Below, one piece after another: positions 35,937 through 47,197 of a DNA stretch of 64,000 nt. Where the stretch lies: positions 1 through 64,000 of the forward strand of contig JAJIRX010000244.1 of assembly GCA_023853785.1 (NCBI GenBank). The letters are read 5' to 3'. The position numbers were made by a program, and so were the translations under genes. The notes under the pieces were generated by a model. It was not told the DNA's origin. It did not search any database and saw nothing but the letters and a program-made list of their open reading frames with translations. This DNA is from Psilocybe azurescens (lineage: Eukaryota; Basidiomycota; Agaricomycetes; Agaricales; Agrocybaceae). The stretch's first letter is position 1; each line of letters starts with the position of its first letter.

Positions 35937-37661
35937 TGCTGCTGAATCAGGGTTAGGGACATGGTGAGAGATCAGGTTGAGATCAGTTAAATGAAAAATG
36001 ATGGGGTGTTTCTGAATTAGGATAACATCCAGTTGACTGATTGCTCAATTTTGAACTCTCTGCTGTGTGGGCACTCTTACATCCATGGCCTCAAAAAAAA
36101 TATACATGTACCTAAGAATCTTTCATATCGTTTTGATTAATTTATAGAAGATTTACCCTCCTACTTAGTATGCTAAAAGATCTCAAAAATGTCTTGATGT
36201 TTCATAGAGGGCCAGCATTGCTCAAGGTGTAAAGCATTACAGACCTATTGCTACATAGTTTTGAGTATAGTTAAATTATTAGAATAGGTTTCTAAAACAA
36301 TTTAAACGACTGTTTCTTGGAGAACTTGTCTTATACATTGAGTTTCTCTTAATGAAAGACAACACACTGCTTGATCTTTAACACTAGTGTCTTCAGGTTA
36401 AAAGGTAAGATTCTTAGCAAGGACTTTACTTAGATGTGTATCAAAAAATATTTCCTAGTTATTCTAAAACTGGAACCCCATAGACATCTTCGATTGCCAA
36501 AATACATCTATGAACATGAATTTCCGGCCAGGTTCCCATGTGCTGAATCCTATATTACTCAACTGTAAGTGAACTTGTAAAAAAAAGAATTGAAGATCCT
36601 GAAATCTGCCATTTTCTCTTCAGAATGATCCTAACTTATTTTTTGGGTCAAAATGACCTTTCATCTATTCACCCTTGTCGTAGTGCTCTCTGTGAGACAT
36701 GAACATCATAAACCAATGCAGGAAGATGCATAGCACTTAATGCACAAGATGCATAGAAGGAAGTATTTAATCTAGAATATACATTAGCAATTGGCTTCAT
36801 TATATTTTAATAATCAACTAGAAAGATGGCATTGGTGTAGTCCTCAATGCCCAACATTGCAAATAAATCAGTGTTCACAATTCAGTAGTATCCTATACAA
36901 TTTCTGCTTCAAATACTGGTATAGATTTGCTTTGACACGACTTTGCCTCCGTGTATACAAAATAAGTCAATCTGAAAAGATGTGAGACCAATGTAGGAAA
37001 TGCATTGGAGAATGTAATACTTAATCTAGAATGTAAGTTAGCAATCAACTTCGTCTTGTTTCAATAATCAGCTAGAGGATTGGTATTTGTATACAATATC
37101 CTTGGTGTGCAACATTGCAAAATTCGGCAGTGTCCTTAATTTTATATGAGCCATGCTCAAATATTAGTATAATTTTGCTTTACCACGGCTCTGGCGTCAT
37201 CGCTGCAACTTCTTTTACCTCTGTGTCCACGAGATAAGTCAATCTCCAGGCTGTAGGTTGCTTCAAGTCTAATAAATAATAGACAGTAGGTTACATGACT
37301 GAGGAATCAACCACAAGAAGGAGAGGAAGTACAATTTATTGCAAGACAATGAAATAAAACAACTACAGCTACATTAACTATCAGTAACTAAAATACTATC
37401 TAGAAGATTGATAAACAAGTCCATATCAACATCAAGGCCTGCATCCTGAATAACTGTCTCTTTGACTTCAACCACTTCAACTTCAACTTCAGTAATTCCA
37501 AGGATATCCCTTGACCATGCAGGAGGGGTATATCTTTGTTAAGAGATGGATCACGGCCTTTTTGTCACCCATAAAACAGAGTGCCACTGAAACCAGGAAG
37601 TCAACTGGTCTGCACAAGGCGCTCGGATGATCTGTTCATGAATCTTGCTATGATACTGCCA
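35937..37661 (+). other. non-coding middle of the KDZ element with a degenerate direct repeat
   Basis: AT-rich with no supported gene. Two diverged copies of a ~250-bp segment stand in tandem, about 36705-36970 and 36985-37215. They share AATGCA..GAAGATGCAT-like, TTTAATCTAGAATRTA, ATTAGCAATYRRCTTC and TTTGCTTTRCCACG-like words in the same order. Confidence 0.45.
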
Positions 37662-40600
37662 TCAGGCAGATATCTCAAAAGCAAGAGGAGGATTGACGTT
37701 GAGATTGGCATGGATGGCACGGTAGTGATTGACATGGTCGTCATATAGAAAGGTTAATAGTTGTTGGATTTCCACGTTCAGGTGAACAAGCTCTTCCTTA
37801 GCTTGTTTGATCTGGAAATACATGATCATCCCTTCACAATTAGCAGGCTGAACCCACTCTAGCGTCCGGATATCTTGTTGTGTATCTTGTAACAGGTCGA
37901 AGTTGGCAAGATTGATGGCAGCGATGACCATTTCCCAAGTCAACACAGTCCTTGGTGGGACCATCACAGCCGCCACCTCATTGTACCGTTTCAAGGCAGA
38001 CTGAATAGCACCTGCCCTGGTCTTGAGAGATTTCCAAATCTTTTCACAAAGCTTGTAGCCTGATGTCAACAATTAGTATCAGATTCTAGGAGAAGCTTGG
38101 TCTACCTACACCACTCATCCCCAACTTCTTCATCTTGAAAAGATGCTGGACAACTAAATGTTCCAGATCATCTAGCGCCCTGCAATATTTCTGCTCACAA
38201 AGAATAACAAATGCCTCCTCATATTCCTGCATAGTGGGTGTCCATTGGATAGGAATGTTGTGCTTGTCTTCATATCGAAGAACTTCCTTGTTCTTAGCGG
38301 TCCAGCACTGGAATGTGGTGCAATACTGGGTGGTAATCTGTGTAATCTGCTTGCCTGTGTACCCTTCCTCTATCATGAGATGATTGCAATTGTTGAAACG
38401 AGCTTTTGCAGTATCACTCTTTTGTCTGACATATCGATAGTTAAGAAGGATATGATTGAAGAAAAATCTTCCACAGACCTGAGTAAGTCTAAGTTGAAGA
38501 GAAGCTCTACATATTCAGCCTTCATCTGCTCTTCTGCAGGCTCCGATACGTAAACCGGCGAGATATTCACGTTCACTCTTGAGATATCCCTCGTAATCTC
38601 GCGGCTCCAATGTTCAGCTTGGTGGAAAGCTCTGCAAGATGTGGGGCGTCAATTGCAATCCTCTCAAGTGCTTGACGGTAGTTTTTGTAGATAAAATTTC
38701 CTAATATGATTTCATCAGATACTGGATCCCAGTATAAAAACAAAATAAAACTTACCGGAAGCTGCGTGCTTGTCGAAATCATGAAAGTGAAAGCGTTTGT
38801 CAATGTGTTGCTGCCAATGATACGGGGTTGCCAGACAGGTAATGGAAGCCAGTTCATTAGAACAGGCAAACGTGCACTCGCACTCCTCGAAGTATTCCAT
38901 ACCCATGCCATCAATGTAGACAGGGTGCCAATGGATCTGACAGAATCAGTTGTGAGCATGACCATGAAACACAGGCACAATGCCACTAAGGTTCAAGGCA
39001 ACCATCTTGTTCCCAGGATTACTGTTTTTGAGGGTAGTGACCAAAGCACACATAATGTCATATGCAAGACATATGTCAGATCCAAAATCTTGAAATAATT
39101 GATTGACTATGGCCAAGGGATACTTCATTCTGAATGGGTGGATGTGAGTTTGAAAACTAAGAAACTGACAAAAATGGACATACAGTTTGCTGCTCTGAAT
39201 CATGTCACACATCGCAAGGACATGTCCATGACAGCAGACAGTCAAAAAAATCCCTGCAATAGCGAATAACGCATACATCTTCTTGCAGGCTTCCGGACCT
39301 GCATTCTTCCAATGGTCGATGCATGTGTTGGTACATTTAGCCAGTTCATCGTGTTCTAGAACATTGAGCCAGGCAACTTGTTCACTATCAAGATCTTCAA
39401 ATCTGTTGCAATCTGAGGGAGCACCTTCTGGCATTGTGCCTGCAGGTGTGTGAGCTGTTTTGCCTGTTTCAGGTTCTGGACTACCGACAAGTTGAACTGG
39501 GGTATGAGGCGGGTATCCAACGACCAGGGTTGTGCAGGAGGGTCAGTTGATGGTTTCTGAGCATGAGAAGAAACCTATACTTGTAGTCAGATAAGTTTTA
39601 TACCCCGAATGTATATGGATGTGCCTTCTTCACCTCATCCTTGAATACATCCACTTCTTCAGGTGAGATCCAGCATCGAGAGGTGGAAATATCGAGTGTC
39701 AGTACGAACTAAGCCAGCGTGGAGCGCTGGTCGATGAGCTTCAGTGAATTATTGCCATCCATGGCAGCTAGGAGGCAGAATTTTAAGGGCACTTTGTCTT
39801 CCACTTCATAAAGGCATGGAGGACAGAAATTTTGGGTGTCCCAGGTGTCACCGCGCTTCAATTCTCCCCCGACGAGTTTCTCAACAGCCCAGATGATCTG
39901 GAGATAACAGTCATATGCATTGCTAAGTTGATCGGCAAGGTATGGCATATGAGGAACCTAGACAAGTCAATAAAGAGATAGGAGCAAATTCAGAGAACTT
40001 ACTGTGTGATAAAAATTCAGTGTCTTGGCAAATGCATTGAGGCTGAATCGGGGACATACACGCCGCAACTGTCTGTAGAACTGCAAGCTTTCAATTGTAA
40101 ATCTTAGTTGAGGTTGCTCAGGAGATGCCAGAATTACACCAGACTCAACAAGAGTGACAGCAGCAGATTTTGAATCTGATGAGAAATGAAAAGAATGATT
40201 TCCTCGGCCTGTCAAAAGTGTCAGTAGCAGTCTCAGGAAGGAAATCTGTAACGACCTTCCAAAGAGATGATTTCAATTGACCATGGGACCTGATTACTGT
40301 CCTCTGGACCTCTTGTAGGTGGACCTTGCAATTGAAATTGGAGAAATGCTTCAACAAGGTGGGACAGCAAGGATCTCCAGGCCTGCACCTGACATTCTAC
40401 TCAATCCTTGCGTGTCTGATGATCATTGCGTTTTCTACAGAGTATATGTTAAATCTAATAAGAAACAGGAATGAAATACACACTGTTTGGCAAGAGTATC
40501 CAGGAACACATGCTGTAATCAAACTTCACCCCCAGCATGACTGGAAAATAACCCTTCATCTCCTGGAGGCAGTCAAGAGAAGGCAGCATCTTCCTCATCA

Positions 40601-40887
40601 ATCCATTCATTGGCCATATCGATGTCATTCTCTGTGGTGCAGATAAGATCTTCACATTCTTGGAAACTAAGAGCTTGCAAGTTGTAAATTCAAGTGACAA
40701 AGTGGTAGCAAATGCTACTTACTTGCAAGTTAAGCGCCTGGTATTGGGCTTTTTCAGCTGCAAGCTCTTTGGCTGACTTGTTGAGTCTGACACGCTTTTG
40801 GGTGCCCTCCAGCCACTGTTGAATTCCAAAACTGGTGCCACATACAACGGTTACACCGCTTGATAGGCGGTGTCTCTTGAAGGACAT
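37662..40887 (-). CDS. KDZ (Kyakuja-Dileera-Zisupton) transposase
   Basis: From the ATG at 40887 (MSFKRHRLSSGVTVVCGTSF) the exons carry the following blocks: DEEDAAFS and LPPGDEG..SHAGGE; SPEQPQLRFTIESLQFYRQL and RRVCPRFSLNAFAKTL near 40025-40110; and CPPCLYEVEDKVPLKF with AAMDGNNSLKLID (39725-39830). In the core, GIFLTVCCHGHVLAMCDMI near 39190-39245 is followed by YPLAIVNQLFQDFGSDICLAYD. VPVFHGHAHN ends the frame at 38946. Then come DGMGMEYFEECE, NYRQALERIA and a C-terminal helix region to 37662. Order and blocks match the KDZ superfamily closely. Short introns and frame changes separate the pieces. This should be the enzyme moving the element. Confidence 0.85.
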
Positions 40888-41080
40888 GGAGAGAACAAAA
40901 AAACAGAGTGTTGAAGGAGGGATACAAGGGAGGAAGGTAAGAAAGACATGGAGGATGAGGCACAAGGATAGATTCACACGCAATCCTGATTCAAAACCAA
41001 AATTGTGGGAATAGCCATTTTCTGCAAAGGCTATGTCTGTCAAATTTGACAGTGACAGATTGCCTGTGCAGTAGACATAA

Positions 41081-41815
41081 GTGCTGAGTTGTGCCTGTGA
41101 AAATGAACCTCTTGTCTAACTTGGAAATAATGGTTCATGGTGCCCTCCATGGTGCCGCCAACATTGAGGTTGAGGACTGCGACTGTGAGTAAGTTAGTAG
41201 CTGCATTACTTATGTACTAGAGAACATAGCTTGTGCAATAGAGATATATTTATGTCTACAATGTGTCCAGTGCACGAACAGTGTAAGGGAAGATGCAGGA
41301 GCATTGGCGCAGGGGCAGGAAGGGATGAGGAGAAGGTATGGAAGAGAGGTGGGAAGAGTGGACCTCATTTAGGGACACGTGATGGAGAGGGAAGGATTTC
41401 CAACAAGGGAAATGGTGCGCAGACTGGGTGATGAGTAGACAGCAATGATGAATTGGGTAGTGCCGAAGCGTTGATGGTGAGAGGAAGGGTGGGAATGCAT
41501 TGCTGAGTGTTGTGATGAAGGCTGTTGCAGCATGAGATTGACTGGCGGCTACAGTACCTGATGAGAGATAATGGACTGAGATAATCTCAATCTTATTATC
41601 TACTTGATCTTGTCTTATCTATATCTCTGTTAATCATATATCTAGTCTAATCTAATACTGTTGTCTTATCTATGATGGATAGTTGGTAAAGTGGACAATT
41701 GAGCCTAGGAATAATGATGAGTAAGGGAAATAAGAGAATCCAATACAAACTAGATGGCATGATGTGATGGTTGCCTGTCAACGGATATGACTCCGAGGGT
41801 GGGAACCTTAGGTGG
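41081..41815 (-). repeat. right terminal inverted repeat of the KDZ element
   Basis: Inverted copy of the left arm without the MITE. It ends CCTTAGGTGG at 41815, followed by TTGGA. The inner end is where similarity stops at AAGTGCTG (41081-41088). Confidence 0.88.
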
Positions 41816-42062
41816 TTGGACTGTTTCTTGAATAACTCAAGAACAACTCAACCAAACAAGTTCAAATTTGGCACAATGGTATAGTATTATGTGAATAATA
41901 TGTTCCAATTTATTTGATTACGTAATCTTGATTTTTCACATATTATTAACATTTTACTGGCCCAAGTCTATTTGAACAGCTTGGTCCCTCTCATACTATA
42001 TAATAATATTCTAACATTCTAGTACTTGGTATAGCCTCTTTTGTCTGTAACACAATCTAAAC

Positions 42063-42278
42063 TCATCTAGGTATACTCTCTATCAGATTTTGACAGACAG
42101 AGGCTGGAATATCATTCCACACCTTCTGTACTCTCTCGCACAACTCTGCAATTCCAGATGTTGGCCTATTATACTCTCCAAGTCTAGTCTTGAGGTGATG
42201 CCAAAGATTTTCAATTGGATTGAGGTCTGCTGATTGATGAAGCCACTCCATAATATGTAATTTTAGATTTCCATGCAC
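42063..42278 (-). pseudogene. Tc1/mariner transposase C-terminal fragment
   Basis: The minus-strand frame 42278-42063 reads MEWLHQSADLNPIENLWHHL and continues to WNDIP...LIESIPR. The DLNPIENLW block with the final Asp/Glu region and the IPR end is the hallmark of Tc1 transposases (DDE_3). The upstream catalytic part is missing. Noncoding sequence from 41816 to 42060 resembles a Tc1 end (ACTTGGTATAGCCTCTTTTG near 42025). The fragment abuts the KDZ element's right end. Confidence 0.8.
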
Positions 42279-42404
42279 TTTTTACTCAAAACATGGGCTA
42301 GACCTGGCTGCGCTATTCTTGTGCCACATTAAGAACTGACTATATTTGCACTCCCCTAGCAGTACTTCTCACTCCCCACATATTCCCTAGAACTGGAGTG
42401 ATTG

Positions 42405-42535
42405 AGAAAGGGAGTGAAGGGAATGGAGGAATAGAGGGAATAGAGAGGGAATAGAGGGGATTGAAGAGGGAATGAAAGAATTGGAGAGAGAATGGAGGGG
42501 AATGAAGGGGAATGAAGGGGAATAGAAGTTATTTA
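42405..42535 (+). repeat. purine-rich simple repeat (GGAATAGAG/GGAATGAAG type)
   Basis: Irregular tandem repetition of GGAATAGAGG and GGAATGAAGG words with strong strand asymmetry. No coding potential; the minus-strand Pro/Ser-rich frame is an artefact of it. Confidence 0.8.
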
Positions 42536-44160
42536 TAGCCAATACAGTAATAGAGTGGAATTCCAATGGCTTAAAGCAAAGTAAAAACAATTTCCCACAC
42601 CTTTGGGCTGAATAAAAAATAGATTCACACAGTTATCACTACTGTCATATATCTACTAGCAGACAGCAGCTACTCTACCCTATGAAGGTGCTGGTCTCTG
42701 TCATTACACTGGATTTGGTCAATGATCAGTTCAAAAAAGCAATTTAGCATTGCGCAAAAATCTAAATATACATTAAATTTCCACCAAATTCCGCAGATCA
42801 TTTTCTCATCAGCGAAATGACGGTTCTGAATTTGGCAATATGTAAGCAAAATGTTCAATTGTCTTCGAATTCAACACTCATCTTACCACCAAACTCGGTG
42901 TCTGGGATCTCTTTGCCACCATCGCGGTCGCCGTACTTTTCTTCATACTTCCCGTTGTCACCAGGGAAAGATCAGAATAACTGTGGATCATTCCTCTTTG
43001 CAGTTGTGTACACTGATGTACAGGTCTCTGAGTGCGGAGAGAAAGAGGATGAAAAGACGGCTGATGAAATCATTGCTATCTGTGTGATATAGGACGAGAT
43101 CACATTGTTACAGCCAGATTCACTCATAAATCTCACGTCAAAGATCTGATCCCTTTAATGAGGGTATTGTGGACCACAATCACCTCTCCTTTCCCACTTC
43201 CTACTACCCTCCGTAGGCTGTGATTAAATAAGACAATAATAAGGGTTGTTTTGGCCTCATTTGTGCCTCCCTGACTCTCACCTCTAGAGTCCGCAATCTG
43301 ATTTTAAACACCAAATGACATTACTCGACAGCTTCCAACCCCGGGGCTCTTCATTGGCACAGCAAAAACGACTATATTAAAATTACCACCCTCTTTATAT
43401 CTGGATTGACTCAAAGTGTGACAACATATCGATCTTGGTATGCACTCGCCACACCTCCCGTGCAATTTGTCTCAAGGTAATTGACGTATGTATATTGGCC
43501 TGTCCTCCCTAGTCCCGCTTACGAATTAAATTGGCAACGACATAATGACAAGTGTTCGACCTGTCTTGCCGTTCCGCAGCATAAGCACAACACACCCTTC
43601 GCAAAGCGTCGCAGAATTTGAGACTGGCGCTCTCCCATCTGTGTTCTTTGGAACATATTCTGCTGTGCATACCGAGCAGATTCAAAAGGCGAAGTTTTTT
43701 ACACTATATTTCTCATACTAAAATCCTCTAAAGCTACTGAACTAAGTTCTTTCATTCAAATCTTTCCCCTGTGTGCCACACACATTATATTTTCAAATGT
43801 TCGTAAAGTTGCTGACTCAGGAGAACTTGGCGCTTCCTCTGCTGCTACCAGCTGTACTGTCACCCCAAGTTCAACCAGCCAACCACAATACCATGCAGTT
43901 ATCATTTAACTTGGTTGGATTCGAAGGTAGAACGAAACTAAATCCAAATTTTTTTTCGCATGTTCCAAAATGGTGACTATAAATATGTAGAAATGTATCA
44001 AGTGTAGTAGATCATCAGTTATTGCTAAGCAACCAAAGCCAGGACAGGATAAATGGATGAGGAGGAGAGGTCCCTAAGTAACATTAATTAGTTATAGCTA
44101 CCGGCACAAACTCTAGAACTGATGTACTTGCTTCTTCAAATGTAATTCAAATATCAGGTG
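42536..44160 (+). other. intergenic, no gene supported
   Basis: Short frames at 42817-43092 and 43773-43976 lack splice or family support. They may include diverged coding remnants but nothing can be named. Confidence 0.35.
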
Positions 44161-45135
44161 CTACAAGCTGCTACATGTGTAGCCTAGTTTTTCCCCTTCA
44201 TACCGACACAAAACCACTGAAGTGAAAATATTACCTACTAAGAGATACACTAACCCTTTGACAAACTCAAATTCCACAGAAGTAACATCATTCAATGCTC
44301 GCAATCTCGACAGCTCTGCCACTATCTGCCTCTCAATCTCCAGCTGAATAGAGAGTGCAGTTGACTTGGCAAAATTGCGGTCGGGTAGATGAAATACTTT
44401 TTGAACCACGTCCACAACGTTGATGAGATACAATACGTCTCCATTCACGTATGCCTCCTTTTCTTTGTCAAAGGAGGCCAGATCGTTGCATAGCAGACAT
44501 GGTCAGCAACCAGGCTCATAAAATGCGCGAATTCTTGGACTACCAATGTTCACATTTAATCCAAGGGAAAATTTGACACAGGTAAAGTTATATCTGATGA
44601 GGGCTCTGCATCAAGACTGCGATTTATGTGGGGAAAAACAACTAGCACTTACGGCATGCCCACATCTTCAATGCGATAGTCGAGGAACTCTCGAAGAGTT
44701 GTGAAATCTTTCAGTGGTGGAGGATGGTTACAGAAGTCTATTAGGCCTTCAATAACTTCTTTTCTGCCGTTTCCCCATTCATCTTTGTTGTGGATGTCCC
44801 GGACAATGTCACTAATTAGAGCCTGAAGAGGAGTCGCATTGCGCATTGCATTCGCATCGGCTGGTTTCAAACGGGAGATATATTCGACTTGAATTCTGTG
44901 TATCTAGTATTCCCAACATATCAGAATATTTTTTCAATACAATGAATTGTTAAAGAGCGCTTACGGTGTCATCACCATTCATCTCCCAAACGTCTACAAG
45001 TACAACCTCTTACTAAGACAAATTGGTCGAGATCAGAGTAAGCTTACCATCAAAGATCATTATGAAGACGAAGCGTCGCTGCAAGTAACTCGAGCCTTCG
45101 CTGATCAGCAGCGGGCCACAAGTAAGTGCTGAATC
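44161..45135 (-). CDS. class I terpene synthase (sesquiterpene cyclase type)
   Basis: Exons on the minus strand include about 45135-45048, 44965-44993 (29 nt), 44653-44903 and a last one to 44161. Splicing at 45047/44994 joins GATG to AC and reads FDDVWEMNGDDT: the DDxxE metal-binding motif. The third exon begins RIQVEYISRLKPADANAMRN and has SDIVRDIH. The last carries ND(L)ASFDKE near 44470-44490, the NSE/DTE triad with N, S and E at positions 1, 5 and 9. A one-base loss (GCAACGAT) breaks the frame just before it. These two motifs bind the Mg-diphosphate of farnesyl or geranyl diphosphate. The N-terminal ~100 residues expected before WPAADQRRLELL were not identified. The product cannot be predicted. 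Confidence 0.78.
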
Positions 45136-45640
45136 AACTCCAGCTGTCATGTAAGCATCCTATCTCTGCCTTGGCAATATCCGCATATGTTTTCTTGTTT
45201 CGTCCGAATGCATATCTAGCCGTTTCATCTGCTGCAAATAGCTCCAACAGTCTACTCATCAATGAAATTGCAGGCTTCCAATGCTTGTTTTGGCTCAAGA
45301 TATTAAGCGATATGTGCCACGGGAGACCAGCCTCCTTTGGATGCAACGGAATACTATTGGCATCTATCTTCGGTGTTATTTCTTCTAGTAATAAAGCGAC
45401 AAACACCGGGCCTTGTTTGGTATCATTAGGGGACATTTCCACGAATATTGGTGGATCTGGACAGCCAGACATGTAATCGTAGCTATAGCAAACTTCCCAG
45501 AGGTGGGAATTGGTCTCTGGGCTGGCTAGTTGTTCTAGACGGAAGTCAGCGTGGTTTTGAGGATAAAACTCAAGAACGTACTCATATCCATGATAGAGCA
45601 AACATTGAAGACAGAGAACGAGAAGGGAATGCGTAGGAGG
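45134..45640 (-). CDS. unassigned open frame upstream of the terpene synthase
   Basis: An open minus-strand frame reads YEYVLEFYPQ, CPDPPIFVEM, LLLEEITPK, NILSQNKHWKPAISLM and RNKKTYADIAKAEIGCLH, then stops at 45134. It adjoins the terpene synthase on the same strand and could be its 5' exon or a separate gene end. It does not resemble the terpene synthase N-termini I know. Composition looks coding and no intron is needed across it. Confidence 0.4.
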   Translation of the reverse strand, partial: PPTHSLLVLCLQCLLYHGYEYVLEFYPQNHADFRLEQLASPETNSHLWEVCYSYDYMSGCPDPPIFVEMSPNDTKQGPVFVALLLEEITPKIDANSIPLHPKEAGLPWHISLNILSQNKHWKPAISLMSRLLELFAADETARYAFGRNKKTYADIAKAEIGCLHDSWS

Positions 45641-45865
45641 ATAATTATTTGTCCAAAAATTGAGAGCGGTAATAGTTATCCACTTGAGAGTGACGAACTG
45701 CCTTCCGCATTTGAGTTTGATATGTCCCAACTCCCAAATCGGTCACCACTCATGACCTTATCGATTATGACCGCATACCCCACCTCATCGAAAGTGACTG
45801 CCATGACATCAGTCTTTCCCGCACCAAAAATAGTATTCCTGTCCTATATTTTTATCATCATCACC

Positions 45866-46985
45866 ATGGCGAACCTCATTCAATCAACTAAGTCGGGCAG
45901 CAACTGGACCATCAATAAGCTTCTTGCCTTCAACATTCAGGTGGCCCCTGTTAACGCTACCGTATTTTTCGAGGATCCTGACCTTCCCCAACCATCTATT
46001 TCTGAGACAATCCTCAATAACTTGCAGATGCCAGATGACGGTGACATATCGGAGGACGCACAGAACTTCTTCCTGCATCTGTCATCTGTCGAAAATTTGT
46101 TTGAACAATCTGTTGTGGACGATTTTGTTGTTCTCATTTTGCACCTAATGAAATACAATAGTGGCCGGCACAACCTGATCCGTTCCAAGGAGATCAGCTT
46201 CATCATGGCCAGTCACAGAGTAGATGCAAAAGCTGATGTCTGCGTGATTGAAGACAGTCTATTTAGTCCACTTGTGAAGGAAGATAGGGTGAATTTGTGT
46301 TTGCTTCCGGAATCAATCCTTCTGATGACTTCACAGCGTCAAGGCCAAGGTTATCTTCCAGACATTGAACCTTAGCTTGTCGCTGAGGCAATCGCCACCT
46401 TTCATCACAACAATGGCAATCGTAGTCATCAGCAAATCTGGAAAATTCTGATTTAGCATTATTATTTGGACCTAGCAAGAAATAGCAATATATTGCAATA
46501 CAAGATCATTGTAATATTATAAACCTCAGAGATTAAAATTGTTAAGCTATTATAAGACAATACAAGCAAATATATTATGAGGTCATAATATTGTAACAAT
46601 CTCATAAACATTTGAATTGCTATATATTGCTATTTCTTGCTAGGTCCAAACAATAATGCTAAATCAGAATTTCCCAGATTTGCTGATGTACGTTAGCGGG
46701 TCTATCAAAGCTGAGCTATAAGTGTATGCCTGGTGTTGTGATGATCAGCAGCGCTGTGGTCTTTTAATTGATTCCAGTCACCGACTCCTTGAAAAAGCTA
46801 TAACAACAGTATCCTACCCTGCAGAAGAGACAATTGTCTTTCAGTTTGTTCCACCTGTACCAGACAGCTCCCATTATGGCAATCATGGAAAGGGGATGCA
46901 GCCATTAGAAAATAGGCGCATCATCCTACAGTGCTTCAAAGCATTCAAGAAGTTTGTTGTGGTAAGTTTTATGTGTTTCAGTGTA
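45866..46985 (+). pseudogene. PD-(D/E)XK-nuclease-like protein of unknown role, split by a MITE
   Basis: From the ATG at 45866 the frame reads MANLIQSTKSGSNWTINKLL, then a long acidic helix region and RSKEISFIMASHRVDAKADV. A strand follows with VKEDRV. A TAG replaces an expected Gln at 46373. The same frame then goes on with LVAEAIATFHHNNGNR until a MITE at 46427-46688. Beyond it come LAGLSKLSYKCMPGVVMISS, YPAEETIVFQFVPPVPD and GMQPLENRRIILQCFKAFKK. Asp in VDAKADV, E-D-K and the following Q/AEAIA helix resemble a PD-(D/E)XK core (inference). The family is common in agaricomycetes and unnamed as far as I know. One-base losses near 46691 and 46755 account for the other breaks. Confidence 0.6.
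46427..46688 (+). mobile_element. MITE with ~70-bp terminal inverted repeats inside the PD-(D/E)XK-like gene
   Basis: About 262 bp beginning CATCAGCAAATCTGG and ending with its complement. Inverted similarity extends some 70 bp inward with very few mismatches (TTTGGACCTAGCAAGAAAT in both). It interrupts coding sequence that resumes on the far side. The target duplication is unclear because CGTA/TACG occurs at both edges; exact ends are uncertain by a few bases. Confidence 0.8.
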
Positions 46986-47197
46986 GTGGTAATGTCCTGT
47001 ATTCCGTTGAGAAAGGATGTATCCAAGGTTCTGAATAAAGCCACTTACTGATGCGGTGGGGCCCATGGCATTAGCCACATAGGAGAAGAGACAGTGCACT
47101 TCAGTCTTCTAATGAATCTATATAATGCATAAGGGCAATTCAACAGACCAGGCATAATCAGCACATGTGTACACGACAGCGCTTAGTTCGTGCTTAG
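46982..47197 (-). repeat. FunK1 3' flank, part separated by the CACTA-like insertion
   Basis: Nearly identical to 23990-24209. It continues at 49288 after the insertion. It starts at TAGTGGTAATGTCC, just after the last coding block of the PD-(D/E)XK-like gene. Confidence 0.85.

Larger units (their letters stand above)
30903..41815 (-). mobile_element. KDZ-superfamily DNA transposon with long terminal inverted repeats
   Basis: A 10.9-kb element bounded by inverted arms that begin CCACCTAAGGTTCCCAC at the left and its complement at the right. It is flanked by TTGGA on both sides (30898-30902 and 41816-41820), a 5-bp target duplication. The arms are about 740 bp each once the MITE in the left arm is removed. 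The inside encodes, all on the minus strand, a KDZ transposase (37662-40887), a second conserved transposon-type protein (32720-34120) and further frames between 34458 and 35900. Confidence 0.85.
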
